Positions 1-5,534 of a stretch of 5,534 nucleotides of DNA are shown one piece after another. Under the pieces are notes generated by a model, which saw nothing but the letters and a program-made list of their open reading frames with translations, was not told the DNA's origin and made no database searches. Source of the stretch: Minisyncoccota bacterium (lineage in GTDB: Bacteria; Patescibacteriota; Minisyncoccia; Minisyncoccales; MHMH01); NCBI GenBank assembly GCA_028694095.1, contig JAQUTZ010000031.1, forward strand, positions 1-5,534, in the 5' to 3' direction. Positions within the stretch are counted from its first letter, which is position 1. Every line of letters begins with the position of its first letter. Position numbers and translations under genes: made by a program.

Positions 1-735
1 GCTTTTTCTTTGTTTGTTGGAAGCAATAAGGAGGAGGCGCTATTCGGCAAAAACAGCCAAGAATCTTTGCCCATTGCCAGCCTGACCAAGCTGGTTTCCG
101 CTTTGGTAATAATCGATAATTATTCCATGAGCCAGCGGGTTTCAATATCTCCGGAGGCAGCTGGGATGCCGGGCAACGGAGAGGGCAATCTAATGCCGGG
201 AGATACTTTTGAGGTTGGAGATCTTTTTAAGGCAATGCTCGTGGAATCCAACAACAGCGCCGCTTTGGCTTTAGCTCAAATAAAAGGAGAGGAGGAATTC
301 GTCTATTTAATGAACGCGAAAGCAGAAGCTCTGGGCCTTCAAAAAACCTCTTTTTCCAATCCTACCGGCTTGGATCCCAAAGACGGCTCAATCATTAACC
401 AGTCCAGCGCAGCGGAACTGGCTGAAATAGCAAAGTTTGTCATGAAAGAAAAGCCCGAGATTTTTAAGATACTTTTAATGGAGGAATTCGATCTTTATAA
501 TATAGAGGGGGCCTTAAGCCACAAAGCGGTAAATACCAATGAACTATTGGGGGAAATGCCGCTGGTAATCGGCGGCAAGACGGGGGAAACGCCAAGGTCC
601 GGCGGCTGCTTGCTTCTTCTGGTCCAGGCTCCCAAAAGCAGGGGATACCTGGTTAATGTAATACTTGATTCTCCCGACCGCTTCAGCGAGATGGAAAAAC
701 TCGTTGACTGGGTAAGGCATTCATATCAATGGTAA
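1..735 (+). CDS. D-alanyl-D-alanine carboxypeptidase, peptidase S11 (PBP5-like), 5' partial
   Basis: Serine DD-carboxypeptidase of the penicillin-binding S11 family, acting outside the cytoplasmic membrane to remove the terminal D-Ala of peptidoglycan pentapeptides. The frame is open from base 1, so the true start, signal peptide and first strands lie upstream; the TTG at base 10 is not a credible start because only 20 residues would precede the active-site motif. Numbering from base 1, all three catalytic motifs are present: SLTK (S27, K30), SNN (S83-N85) and KTG (K193-G195). The Ser-to-SxN and SxN-to-KTG spacings (56 and 110 residues) resemble PBP5 (about 66 and 103). SNPTGLD, typical of the family, follows at about residue 119. 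The protein ends about 50 residues after KTG, so it lacks the C-terminal beta domain and amphipathic anchor of PBP5. The stop overlaps the next gene by 7 bases. A beta-lactamase-like reading is less likely, given the KTG context and the neighbours. Confidence 0.9.
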   Translation, partial: AFSLFVGSNKEEALFGKNSQESLPIASLTKLVSALVIIDNYSMSQRVSISPEAAGMPGNGEGNLMPGDTFEVGDLFKAMLVESNNSAALALAQIKGEEEFVYLMNAKAEALGLQKTSFSNPTGLDPKDGSIINQSSAAELAEIAKFVMKEKPEIFKILLMEEFDLYNIEGALSHKAVNTNELLGEMPLVIGGKTGETPRSGGCLLLLVQAPKSRGYLVNVILDSPDRFSEMEKLVDWVRHSYQW

Positions 736-2315
736 AAAATACCGAAAAAAAACATTTTCTATTGAAGGTATTGCTGGTTTTTTTAGCCGCAGAAATAGCT
801 GCTGCCGCTTTTGTTTTTTTAAACAAACCCTTTTTAAAAACCGGGGGAGATATTGCTGAAAATTCCGGATTTAATCCCGTTCTGCTGGAATGGGAAAAGG
901 TTCCTTCAAATATTCCCTGGCAGCCGAGGGATTCTCATGCTCTGGTGGAATATGGCGGAAAATTATGGCTGATGGGAGGGCTTAACGCAAACGGATACGT
1001 AATAGGGCCTAATTACGTTGAATATTGGAGAGCTCCCCATTTCAGCGACGTTTGGGTATCAGATGACGGAATTCACTGGGAGCTTGTAACAGATAACGCA
1101 GCTTGGGGAAAAAGAAGATCGGTTCAGGCGGTCGCTTTCCGTGATAAAATCTGGCTGGTGCCCGGTTGGGGGCCGATAGAAGGCCTTAAAAAAGAAGTTT
1201 GGTCATCTGAAGACGGGCTTTATTGGAAGAAAGAAGTGGCAGACGCTCCTTGGTCCGTTAGAGAGGGGCATGAGCTGGTGGTGTTTCAGGACAAGCTATG
1301 GCTGATAGGCGGAGTCGATTACGACAGCAGAACGACAATGAACGACGTTTGGTATTCAGACGACGGCGTAAATTGGTTTCAAGCCGCTTCTGATAATCCC
1401 TGGTCCTCCCGGTGGGACCACGAGGCAGTGGTCTTTCAGGACAAGCTATGGCTGATAGGCGGCATGGATTTGAACGATAACGTATTCAATGACGTTTGGT
1501 ATTCAGACGACGGAATAGATTGGAAATTAGTTACTAATTCTCCGCCGTGGCAGGCGAGGCAGGGTTCTGAGGCATTAGTCTTTAAAGACAGAATATGGAT
1601 TTTGGGAAGATTTAACGATGATTACAATGGAGGAGTAAACGACATTTGGTTTTCTGAAGACGGACTTATCTGGAAAAAAACCAATAAGAATCCAGAGTGG
1701 CTGGGGAAGGAAGATTTGGCGGCAGCGGTTTTTAAAGATAGAATATGGATAACGGGAGGAATGGACAGGAACTGGGAGTGGCAGAACGACGTTTGGTATT
1801 CTGAATCTTATTTCGGCTCGGTTTTTAATCCTGAAAATGCTTCATTTTCCATGGAGGCCATTGATTCTAATGGCGTGGCCGCCGGATCTAATCGGGCCTC
1901 CGAATTTACGGAAGGAAAAACGATAGAAGTTAATATAGCTGAGCAAAAAATGAGAACTTTTGAAAATGGAGATTTGCTAAACGAGTTTATAATATCAACG
2001 GGGAAAGATAGTTCTCCGACTCCCGAAGGGAGCTACTCGGTTTTAAGCAAACATGAGACGGTTTATTCAAATTTAGCCGGCTGCTGGCTGCCCCATTGGG
2101 TCGGTTTTACTTCGGACGGCCTTTATGGATTTCATGAGCTGCCCTTATGCAATCAAGAGATCAGGGGAGAAGAGGATTTAGGAAAACCGGCCTCTCTCGG
2201 GTGCGTTAGGATGGCAAAAAGCGACAGCGAGATTTTTTACGGCTGGGTGGAAGTGGGAACGCCGATAAAAATATATAATGAACCGACTGCCAACAAAGGC
2301 ATTGTAGGGGATTGA
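729..2315 (+). CDS. Membrane-anchored kelch-type propeller fused to L,D-transpeptidase (YkuD) domain
   Basis: A 528-residue protein with three parts. Residues 10-31 form a hydrophobic N-terminal segment after a lysine-rich start, with no obvious lipobox or cleavage site, so probably a signal anchor with the rest outside. Residues 55-360 are six repeats of about 50 residues (PW...R, then DKLWLIGG, then NDVWYSDDG--W), read as a six-bladed beta-propeller. Residues 397-523 are a YkuD L,D-transpeptidase domain with H469 (GFHELP) and the catalytic signature SLGCVR (S489, C492, R494). This domain makes 3-3 peptide cross-links, or attaches other molecules, using tetrapeptide donors. Two more cysteines, C452 and C474, sit near the active site and could form a disulfide. 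The start ATG lies inside the stop region of the carboxypeptidase gene; a weak TAAGG at 713-717 is the only ribosome-site candidate, so coupling is likely. What the propeller binds is unknown. Confidence 0.88.
   Translation: MVKNTEKKHFLLKVLLVFLAAEIAAAAFVFLNKPFLKTGGDIAENSGFNPVLLEWEKVPSNIPWQPRDSHALVEYGGKLWLMGGLNANGYVIGPNYVEYWRAPHFSDVWVSDDGIHWELVTDNAAWGKRRSVQAVAFRDKIWLVPGWGPIEGLKKEVWSSEDGLYWKKEVADAPWSVREGHELVVFQDKLWLIGGVDYDSRTTMNDVWYSDDGVNWFQAASDNPWSSRWDHEAVVFQDKLWLIGGMDLNDNVFNDVWYSDDGIDWKLVTNSPPWQARQGSEALVFKDRIWILGRFNDDYNGGVNDIWFSEDGLIWKKTNKNPEWLGKEDLAAAVFKDRIWITGGMDRNWEWQNDVWYSESYFGSVFNPENASFSMEAIDSNGVAAGSNRASEFTEGKTIEVNIAEQKMRTFENGDLLNEFIISTGKDSSPTPEGSYSVLSKHETVYSNLAGCWLPHWVGFTSDGLYGFHELPLCNQEIRGEEDLGKPASLGCVRMAKSDSEIFYGWVEVGTPIKIYNEPTANKGIVGD
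891..1808 (+). repeat. Six tandem kelch/Asp-box-like propeller repeats
   Basis: Six in-frame coding repeats, anchored on a tryptophan at residues 64, 126, 175, 225, 274 and 324. The last five steps are 49-50 residues; the first is 62, from an insertion in blade 1. Each unit has the core [KR][LI]W[LI]-GG, then [ND][DV]VW-S[DE]DG--W. The last unit stops at VWYSES and lacks the closing DG--W strand, while the region opens with a lone strand, LEWEKV. That suggests the first strand closes the ring with the last blade (Velcro closure). Blades 3 and 4 are almost identical in DNA: bases 1284-1312 match 1434-1462 exactly, and 1344-1366 match 1491-1513. Confidence 0.85.
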
Positions 2316-2336
2316 GGAATAATTTATTAAATAATC

Positions 2337-3401
2337 ATGTATTTGCCCGAAGCTGCAATTGACGTAATTAAAATATTCACCCTGGGAGCGGTGAGCTTTG
2401 TCGTGGCTTTTTGGCTTACTCCCTGCCTGACTAGGTTTTTATACAAGCACCGGCTTTGGCGGAAGGAGGTCAGGACTAAATCGGTTGACGGAAAAGACCT
2501 TTCGTATTTCCAGAAATTCCATTCCGAGGGAGAGGTTAAGACTCCGCGCTTCGGGGGACTGCTTGTCTGGATAGCTCCTTTAATGGTAGTCTTGGTTTTT
2601 TCCCTGCTTTCCAAAATGGGAATATGGTGGTTTGAAAAGCTGGATTTTTTAAGCAGGGACCAGACCTGGCTCCCGTTTTTTGCCCTGCTGGCAGCTTCTT
2701 TGGTCGGTTTGGCTGACGATATTTTGCAAATTAGGGGGAAGGGAAAGTATATTGCCGGGGGCCTTACTTTAAAACAAAGAATAATCCTGATGGGCATTAT
2801 CGGCCTGGTGGGAGCCTGGTGGTTTTTTGCCAAACTTGGATGGTCCAGCCTTCATGTTCCGGGGATAGGGGACTTTGAAATAGGCATCTGGTACATTCCT
2901 TTGTTCGTTATAGTTATGATGGCCACCTATTCCGGAGGGGTTATAGACGGACTGGACGGATTGGCCGGAGGCGCTTTTGCAGCCATATTCGGCGCTTTTG
3001 CGGGAATAGCCTTGTTCTTGGGGCAGATAAACCTGGCTGCTTTTTGTTCGGTTATTCTGGGAGCGCTTTTAGCTTTTCTATGGTTCAATATACCTCCGGC
3101 CAGGTTCTATATGGGAGAAACCGGCATAATGGGCCTGACTGCCGCCTTGACCGTAGTAGCCTTTATGACCAATTCTGTTCTATTGCTGCCCGTCATCGGA
3201 GTTCTCTTGGTTTTAGAATCAGGTTCGGTGATAGTCCAGCTGCTTTCCAAAAAATTAAGAGGGAAAAAACTTCTCTTGGCCGCTCCCATACACCATCACT
3301 TCGAAGCTAAGGGCTGGCCTGCTTATAAAGTAACTATGCGATTTTGGGTAATCGGCGTAGTGGCGGCAATCATAGGCTTAGGCGTAAGACTGCTTGGCTA
3401 A
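2337..3401 (+). CDS. mraY: Phospho-N-acetylmuramoyl-pentapeptide-transferase (lipid I synthase)
   Basis: Integral membrane enzyme that moves phospho-MurNAc-pentapeptide from UDP to undecaprenyl phosphate, giving lipid I on the inner face of the membrane. The 354 residues (E. coli 360) form roughly ten hydrophobic segments. Family motifs occur in order: KTPRFGG (replacing GTPTMGG) near residue 80, the Mg-binding pair D127-D128 in LADD, IDGLDGLAGG (D204, D207), FN-PPARFYMGETG (residues 251-263), and APIHHHFE (H319-H321) followed by RFWVIG. The usual third catalytic Asp, D267 of E. coli in FMGDVGS, is Glu (E261) here. The ATG at 2337 gives the expected N-terminus; no Shine-Dalgarno stands at normal distance (GAGGAA at 2314-2319 is 17 bases away). 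It lies 21 bases after the transpeptidase gene and is followed by a terminator. WecA-type transferases are ruled out by the HHH and RFW motifs. Confidence 0.95.
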   Translation: MYLPEAAIDVIKIFTLGAVSFVVAFWLTPCLTRFLYKHRLWRKEVRTKSVDGKDLSYFQKFHSEGEVKTPRFGGLLVWIAPLMVVLVFSLLSKMGIWWFEKLDFLSRDQTWLPFFALLAASLVGLADDILQIRGKGKYIAGGLTLKQRIILMGIIGLVGAWWFFAKLGWSSLHVPGIGDFEIGIWYIPLFVIVMMATYSGGVIDGLDGLAGGAFAAIFGAFAGIALFLGQINLAAFCSVILGALLAFLWFNIPPARFYMGETGIMGLTAALTVVAFMTNSVLLLPVIGVLLVLESGSVIVQLLSKKLRGKKLLLAAPIHHHFEAKGWPAYKVTMRFWVIGVVAAIIGLGVRLLG

Positions 3402-3428
3402 AAAAGTTAAGTTTCTTTTGGGGTTGGG

Positions 3429-3451
3429 AATCGCCAAGGGGGCGATTTTTT
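3429..3451 (+). terminator. Rho-independent terminator after mraY
   Basis: A perfect 7-bp stem, AATCGCC (3429-3435) with GGCGATT (3441-3447), encloses the 5-base loop AAGGG. It runs into six T residues (3446-3451), the first two of which are in the stem. It lies 27 bases past the mraY stop. The stem is short but GC-rich near the loop, and the T-tract is followed at once by the murL -10 element, so this site separates the upstream transcript from the murL-murD transcript. Confidence 0.75.
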
Positions 3452-3467
3452 GGTATAATGCATAAGC
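3451..3467 (+). promoter_or_regulatory. Extended -10 promoter for murL, predicted leaderless
   Basis: TGGTATAAT (3451-3459) is a consensus -10 hexamer with the TG extension one base upstream. The murL ATG begins at 3468, only 8 bases after the hexamer, so a start of transcription 6-8 bases downstream of the -10 falls on or just before the ATG. There is no Shine-Dalgarno. No good -35 lies at 16-18 bases; that space is occupied by the terminator hairpin (TTGGGA at 3424-3429 is too far away, at 24 bases). The extended -10 may compensate. Confidence 0.72.
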
Positions 3468-4748
3468 ATGAAAAGCATATCTTATCTCAGAAAAAGGTAT
3501 CCCAGATTCATTTACCAAAAATACTCCTATTCCATAGAGAGGGGAGTTTTAAAGGCTTCCTTCGGTTTTCGAGTTGAACCGGGCATAAAGTTTAAGTCAA
3601 AGATAAGGATAAGGGGCGTGTCTGAAAGCAGGCTGGGGCATATGGATGAAAAAGCTCTTAACAACTTTGTCTTCCATTTGGGAATGATGGAAATTCCCAC
3701 TTACTGGAAGGCGACCTGCTCTCCGGAAATCGTAATCAGAGCCGGCTTTTTAACAAAGGCTCAGACCGAGTGGTGGAAGGGTTTGATATTAAAAGGAATG
3801 AGTCAGTTTTTTTACGAGAATAAAATTGATTTCAGGGCTGATGATTTTTTGAGCGTGCTAAATAATCCCAGCGTGGAAGCTCCGCCCCTCGGCATCTCTT
3901 CCATGGAATTGAAAGACAGGTATTTAATTCCCATGGGCGGGGGAAAGGACTCCATCGTTACTTTAGAGAAAATCAAAGAAAGGGGAGAATCTATCAATTG
4001 TTTTCTGCTTAATCCCGGCAAGACTCAAAAGAAAGTTTTAAACGCGGCGGGGATAAAAAATCCGGTTGTTGCCGAGAGAAGCATCGACCCCTTGTTATTA
4101 AAGCTAAACAGGGAGGGTTATCTTAACGGCCACACTCCCTTTACTGCCGTGCTCCACTTCCTGGGAGTTTTTTGCGGGGTATTGTTTGATTACAAAAATA
4201 TAGCTTTTTCCAACGAGAAATCGGCTGACGAAGGGAATGCCGTTTATCTCGGCAAAGAAGTGAACCACCAGTACGCTAAAAGTTCCGAATTCGAAAAAGA
4301 GTTCAAAGATTACTGTCGGAAATATTTAACCAAAAACGCGCGCTGTTTCAGTTTTCTGAGGAAATATACTGAGCTGCAGATATCCAGGACGTTTGTTGAT
4401 TATCCGAAGTATTTTCCCGCTTTTTCAAGCTGCAACGTCGGTTTGAAAACAGGGGAGAGGTGGTGCGGCAATTGCCCCAAATGCCTTTTCGTTTACGCCT
4501 CTTTATATCCCTATCTCGATAAAAAAGAGTTAATGAAAATATTCGGCAAAGACATATTTGAAAACAAAAAACTCTTGCCGGTTATGAAGGGCTTAATAGG
4601 CAGGGGGAAGCACAAGCCTCTGGAATGCGTAGGGACATACAAAGAGAGCTGTTCGGCTTTTGATATGGGGCTGGCAAAAGCAACAAAGAAAGGAGAAATT
4701 CCTTATCTCCTTAAAAAATATCATGAAATTAAAAGAACTGGAAAATAA
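3468..4748 (+). CDS. murL: MurL-type UDP-MurNAc-L-Ala-L-Glu epimerase
   Basis: Predicted cytoplasmic enzyme that inverts the terminal L-Glu of UDP-MurNAc-L-Ala-L-Glu to D-Glu using ATP, an alternative to glutamate racemase (MurI) described in Xanthomonas. The 426 residues contain a PP-loop-like ATP site, PMGGGKDS (G157-S162); NGHTPFTA (residues 220-227); NEKSADEGN (249-257); VNHQYAKS (265-272); a cysteine cluster C322-x10-C333-x2-C336-x2-C339 with WCGNCPKC; and KPLECVGT (383-390). This combination is what I recognise as MurL; the cysteine cluster with a GGxDS loop also recalls QueC, a carboxylate-activating PP-loop enzyme. The position between mraY and murD supports a wall role. The ATG at 3468 follows a -10 box by 8 bases and has no ribosome site, and the start fits the conserved N-terminus (YPRFIY). 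The 3' end overlaps murD by 26 bases. The gene may be labelled hypothetical or endonuclease-like in other annotations. Confidence 0.85.
   Translation: MKSISYLRKRYPRFIYQKYSYSIERGVLKASFGFRVEPGIKFKSKIRIRGVSESRLGHMDEKALNNFVFHLGMMEIPTYWKATCSPEIVIRAGFLTKAQTEWWKGLILKGMSQFFYENKIDFRADDFLSVLNNPSVEAPPLGISSMELKDRYLIPMGGGKDSIVTLEKIKERGESINCFLLNPGKTQKKVLNAAGIKNPVVAERSIDPLLLKLNREGYLNGHTPFTAVLHFLGVFCGVLFDYKNIAFSNEKSADEGNAVYLGKEVNHQYAKSSEFEKEFKDYCRKYLTKNARCFSFLRKYTELQISRTFVDYPKYFPAFSSCNVGLKTGERWCGNCPKCLFVYASLYPYLDKKELMKIFGKDIFENKKLLPVMKGLIGRGKHKPLECVGTYKESCSAFDMGLAKATKKGEIPYLLKKYHEIKRTGK
4690..4712 (+). other. Hairpin inside murL end, just before murD start
   Basis: AAGGAGA (4690-4696) and TCTCCTT (4706-4712) form a perfect 7-bp stem with a 9-base loop, followed by an A-rich stretch and the murD ATG at 4723. 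The left arm is a strong Shine-Dalgarno sequence, but it lies 27 bases from the ATG, too far for direct use unless folding changes the distance. It could affect murD translation or be chance; it lies within murL coding sequence. Confidence 0.35.
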
Positions 4749-5534
4749 GAAGATTGTCATTTTGGGATTCGGCAGGGAGGGAAGGGATACCCTCAGTTTT
4801 CTTAAAAAACACGTTTCCTCAAAAGAGATAAGGATAGTAGACCCCAATAAAGAAAAAAACTACGCAAAGGAACTCGACGATTGCGATTTGATAATTAAGT
4901 CCCCGGGGATTCCATTCAAGATATTGCCGCAAAGAATCCTTAAAAAGGTTACCACCCAGACTGAGATATTCCTTCAAAACTGCCCCTCTGCGGTTGTCGG
5001 GGTAACCGGAACCAAAGGCAAAAGCACTACTGCTTCCCTGATATACGCCGTTTTAAAAAAGGGAGGAATCAAGGCGTATCTTGTCGGCAATATCGGCAAG
5101 CCCGCCCTTTCCCTTTTACCTAATCTAAAATCGGACTCGGTAGTCGTTTATGAAATGTCCAGCTTCCAGCTGACTAATCTTAAAATTAGTCCGAAGATTG
5201 CCGTGCTTTTGAATATATACAAAGAACATCTGGATTACCATCGAAGTTTTTCTGAATATGTTGCAGCCAAGTCCAATATTGCCAAGCATCAAAAGCCGAG
5301 CGATTACCTGATTTACAATTCTAAAGATTCCAGATTAAAAAATATAGCTCAAAAATCCAAAGCGAAGAAAATTCCCATTGAGGGAAAATATTACCAACTG
5401 GATACGGAGGCCGCCAGAAGGGTGGGGGAGATATTCGGGATTTCTTCTCAAAAAATAGAGGCTGCTGTCAAATCTTTTAAGCCTTTGCCGCACAGGCTGG
5501 AATACGTCGGGAAATTCAAAGGCATTGAGTTTTA
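4723..5534 (+). CDS. murD: UDP-N-acetylmuramoyl-alanine--glutamate ligase, 3' partial
   Basis: Cytoplasmic Mur ligase that adds glutamate to UDP-MurNAc-L-Ala with ATP. The frame is open to the window end, giving 270 complete codons. Visible parts: an N-terminal UDP-binding region with ILGFGREG (G15-G20) and KSPGIP (59-64); the P-loop GVTGTKGKSTT (93-103); YEMSSFQL (143-150); NIYKEHLDYH (164-173); the lysine expected to be carbamylated, K183 in AAKSNI; and PLPHRLE (254-260), whose R258 matches R302 of E. coli. The GxHNxxN motif that holds the adenine in E. coli (N268, N271) reads GKYYQLD here (Y224, D227), and the K183-to-motif distance is about 29 residues shorter. The last residues stop just before the usual NDSxAT block, so the glutamate-selecting C-terminal domain is outside the window. 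The ATG lies 26 bases inside murL, implying coupling. Next to murL it may be the L-Glu-adding type (MurD2). Confidence 0.9.
   Translation, partial: MKLKELENKKIVILGFGREGRDTLSFLKKHVSSKEIRIVDPNKEKNYAKELDDCDLIIKSPGIPFKILPQRILKKVTTQTEIFLQNCPSAVVGVTGTKGKSTTASLIYAVLKKGGIKAYLVGNIGKPALSLLPNLKSDSVVVYEMSSFQLTNLKISPKIAVLLNIYKEHLDYHRSFSEYVAAKSNIAKHQKPSDYLIYNSKDSRLKNIAQKSKAKKIPIEGKYYQLDTEAARRVGEIFGISSQKIEAAVKSFKPLPHRLEYVGKFKGIEF

Noticed and set aside
10..12. TTG as start codon of the carboxypeptidase
   Set aside because: The frame is open to base 1, and S11 enzymes need a signal peptide and more residues before SxxK, so the gene simply begins upstream.
2327..2833. 168-codon open frame on the - strand across the start of mraY
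   Set aside because: It lies opposite well-conserved mraY coding sequence, its protein has no recognisable motif, and it is explained as a shadow frame.
3424..3429. TTGGGA as a -35 box for murL
   Set aside because: The spacing to TATAAT is 24 bases, far from the usual 16-18.
3344..3577. Open frame bridging the mraY end and the murL start
   Set aside because: It overlaps both conserved genes in another frame and crosses the terminator and promoter; no protein signature.
3936..3953. GGGKDS read as QueC or another tRNA/nucleotide PP-loop enzyme
   Set aside because: The NEKSADEGN, VNHQY and KPLECVGT motifs and the mraY-murD setting fit MurL better; only the fold similarity is kept as an idea.
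4593..4847. 84-codon - strand frame across the murL/murD junction
   Set aside because: Antisense to two conserved overlapping genes and without any recognisable domain.

Overview
The window holds a run of five peptidoglycan genes, all on the + strand and close-packed, with both outer genes cut by the window ends. From left to right they are: a D-alanyl-D-alanine carboxypeptidase (5' end missing); a membrane-anchored protein that joins a six-bladed kelch-type propeller to an L,D-transpeptidase (YkuD) domain; mraY (lipid I synthase); a murL-type gene (ATP-dependent epimerase of the terminal glutamate of UDP-MurNAc-L-Ala-L-Glu); and murD (3' end missing). No RNA gene, mobile element or CRISPR array was seen, and no gap between genes exceeds 66 bases. 

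The organism is probably an uncultivated bacterium of the Candidate Phyla Radiation (Patescibacteria), perhaps Parcubacteria-like. The reasons are the divergent MraY (MGETG in place of MGD-GS, KTPRFGG in place of the usual GTPTMGG), the compact MurD, the short intergenic spaces, the standard genetic code with moderate GC, and the mix of weak or absent Shine-Dalgarno sites. This is inference from sequence character and not a phylogenetic placement. 

Region 1-2315 is the periplasmic or extracellular remodelling part. The carboxypeptidase removes the terminal D-Ala from pentapeptides, and the tetrapeptide product is the classical donor for L,D-transpeptidases, which is the domain carried by the next gene (7-base overlap). 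Region 2337-3401 is mraY. Between mraY and the next gene lies a hairpin plus T-tract (terminator) that runs straight into an extended -10 promoter, TGGTATAAT, only 8 bases before the ATG, so the murL mRNA is predicted to be leaderless. 

Region 3468-5534 carries murL and murD, which overlap by 26 bases. The expected logic is the one described for Xanthomonas: a MurD variant adds L-Glu to UDP-MurNAc-L-Ala, and MurL then uses ATP to turn it into D-Glu, replacing the glutamate racemase MurI. The adjacent MurD has unusual nucleotide-pocket residues and a shortened central domain, which fits a specialised enzyme, although the part that selects L- or D-Glu lies beyond the window. The points most worth following are the MurL/MurD pair, the propeller-transpeptidase fusion, the Asp-to-Glu change at a catalytic position of MraY, and the terminator-promoter joint.
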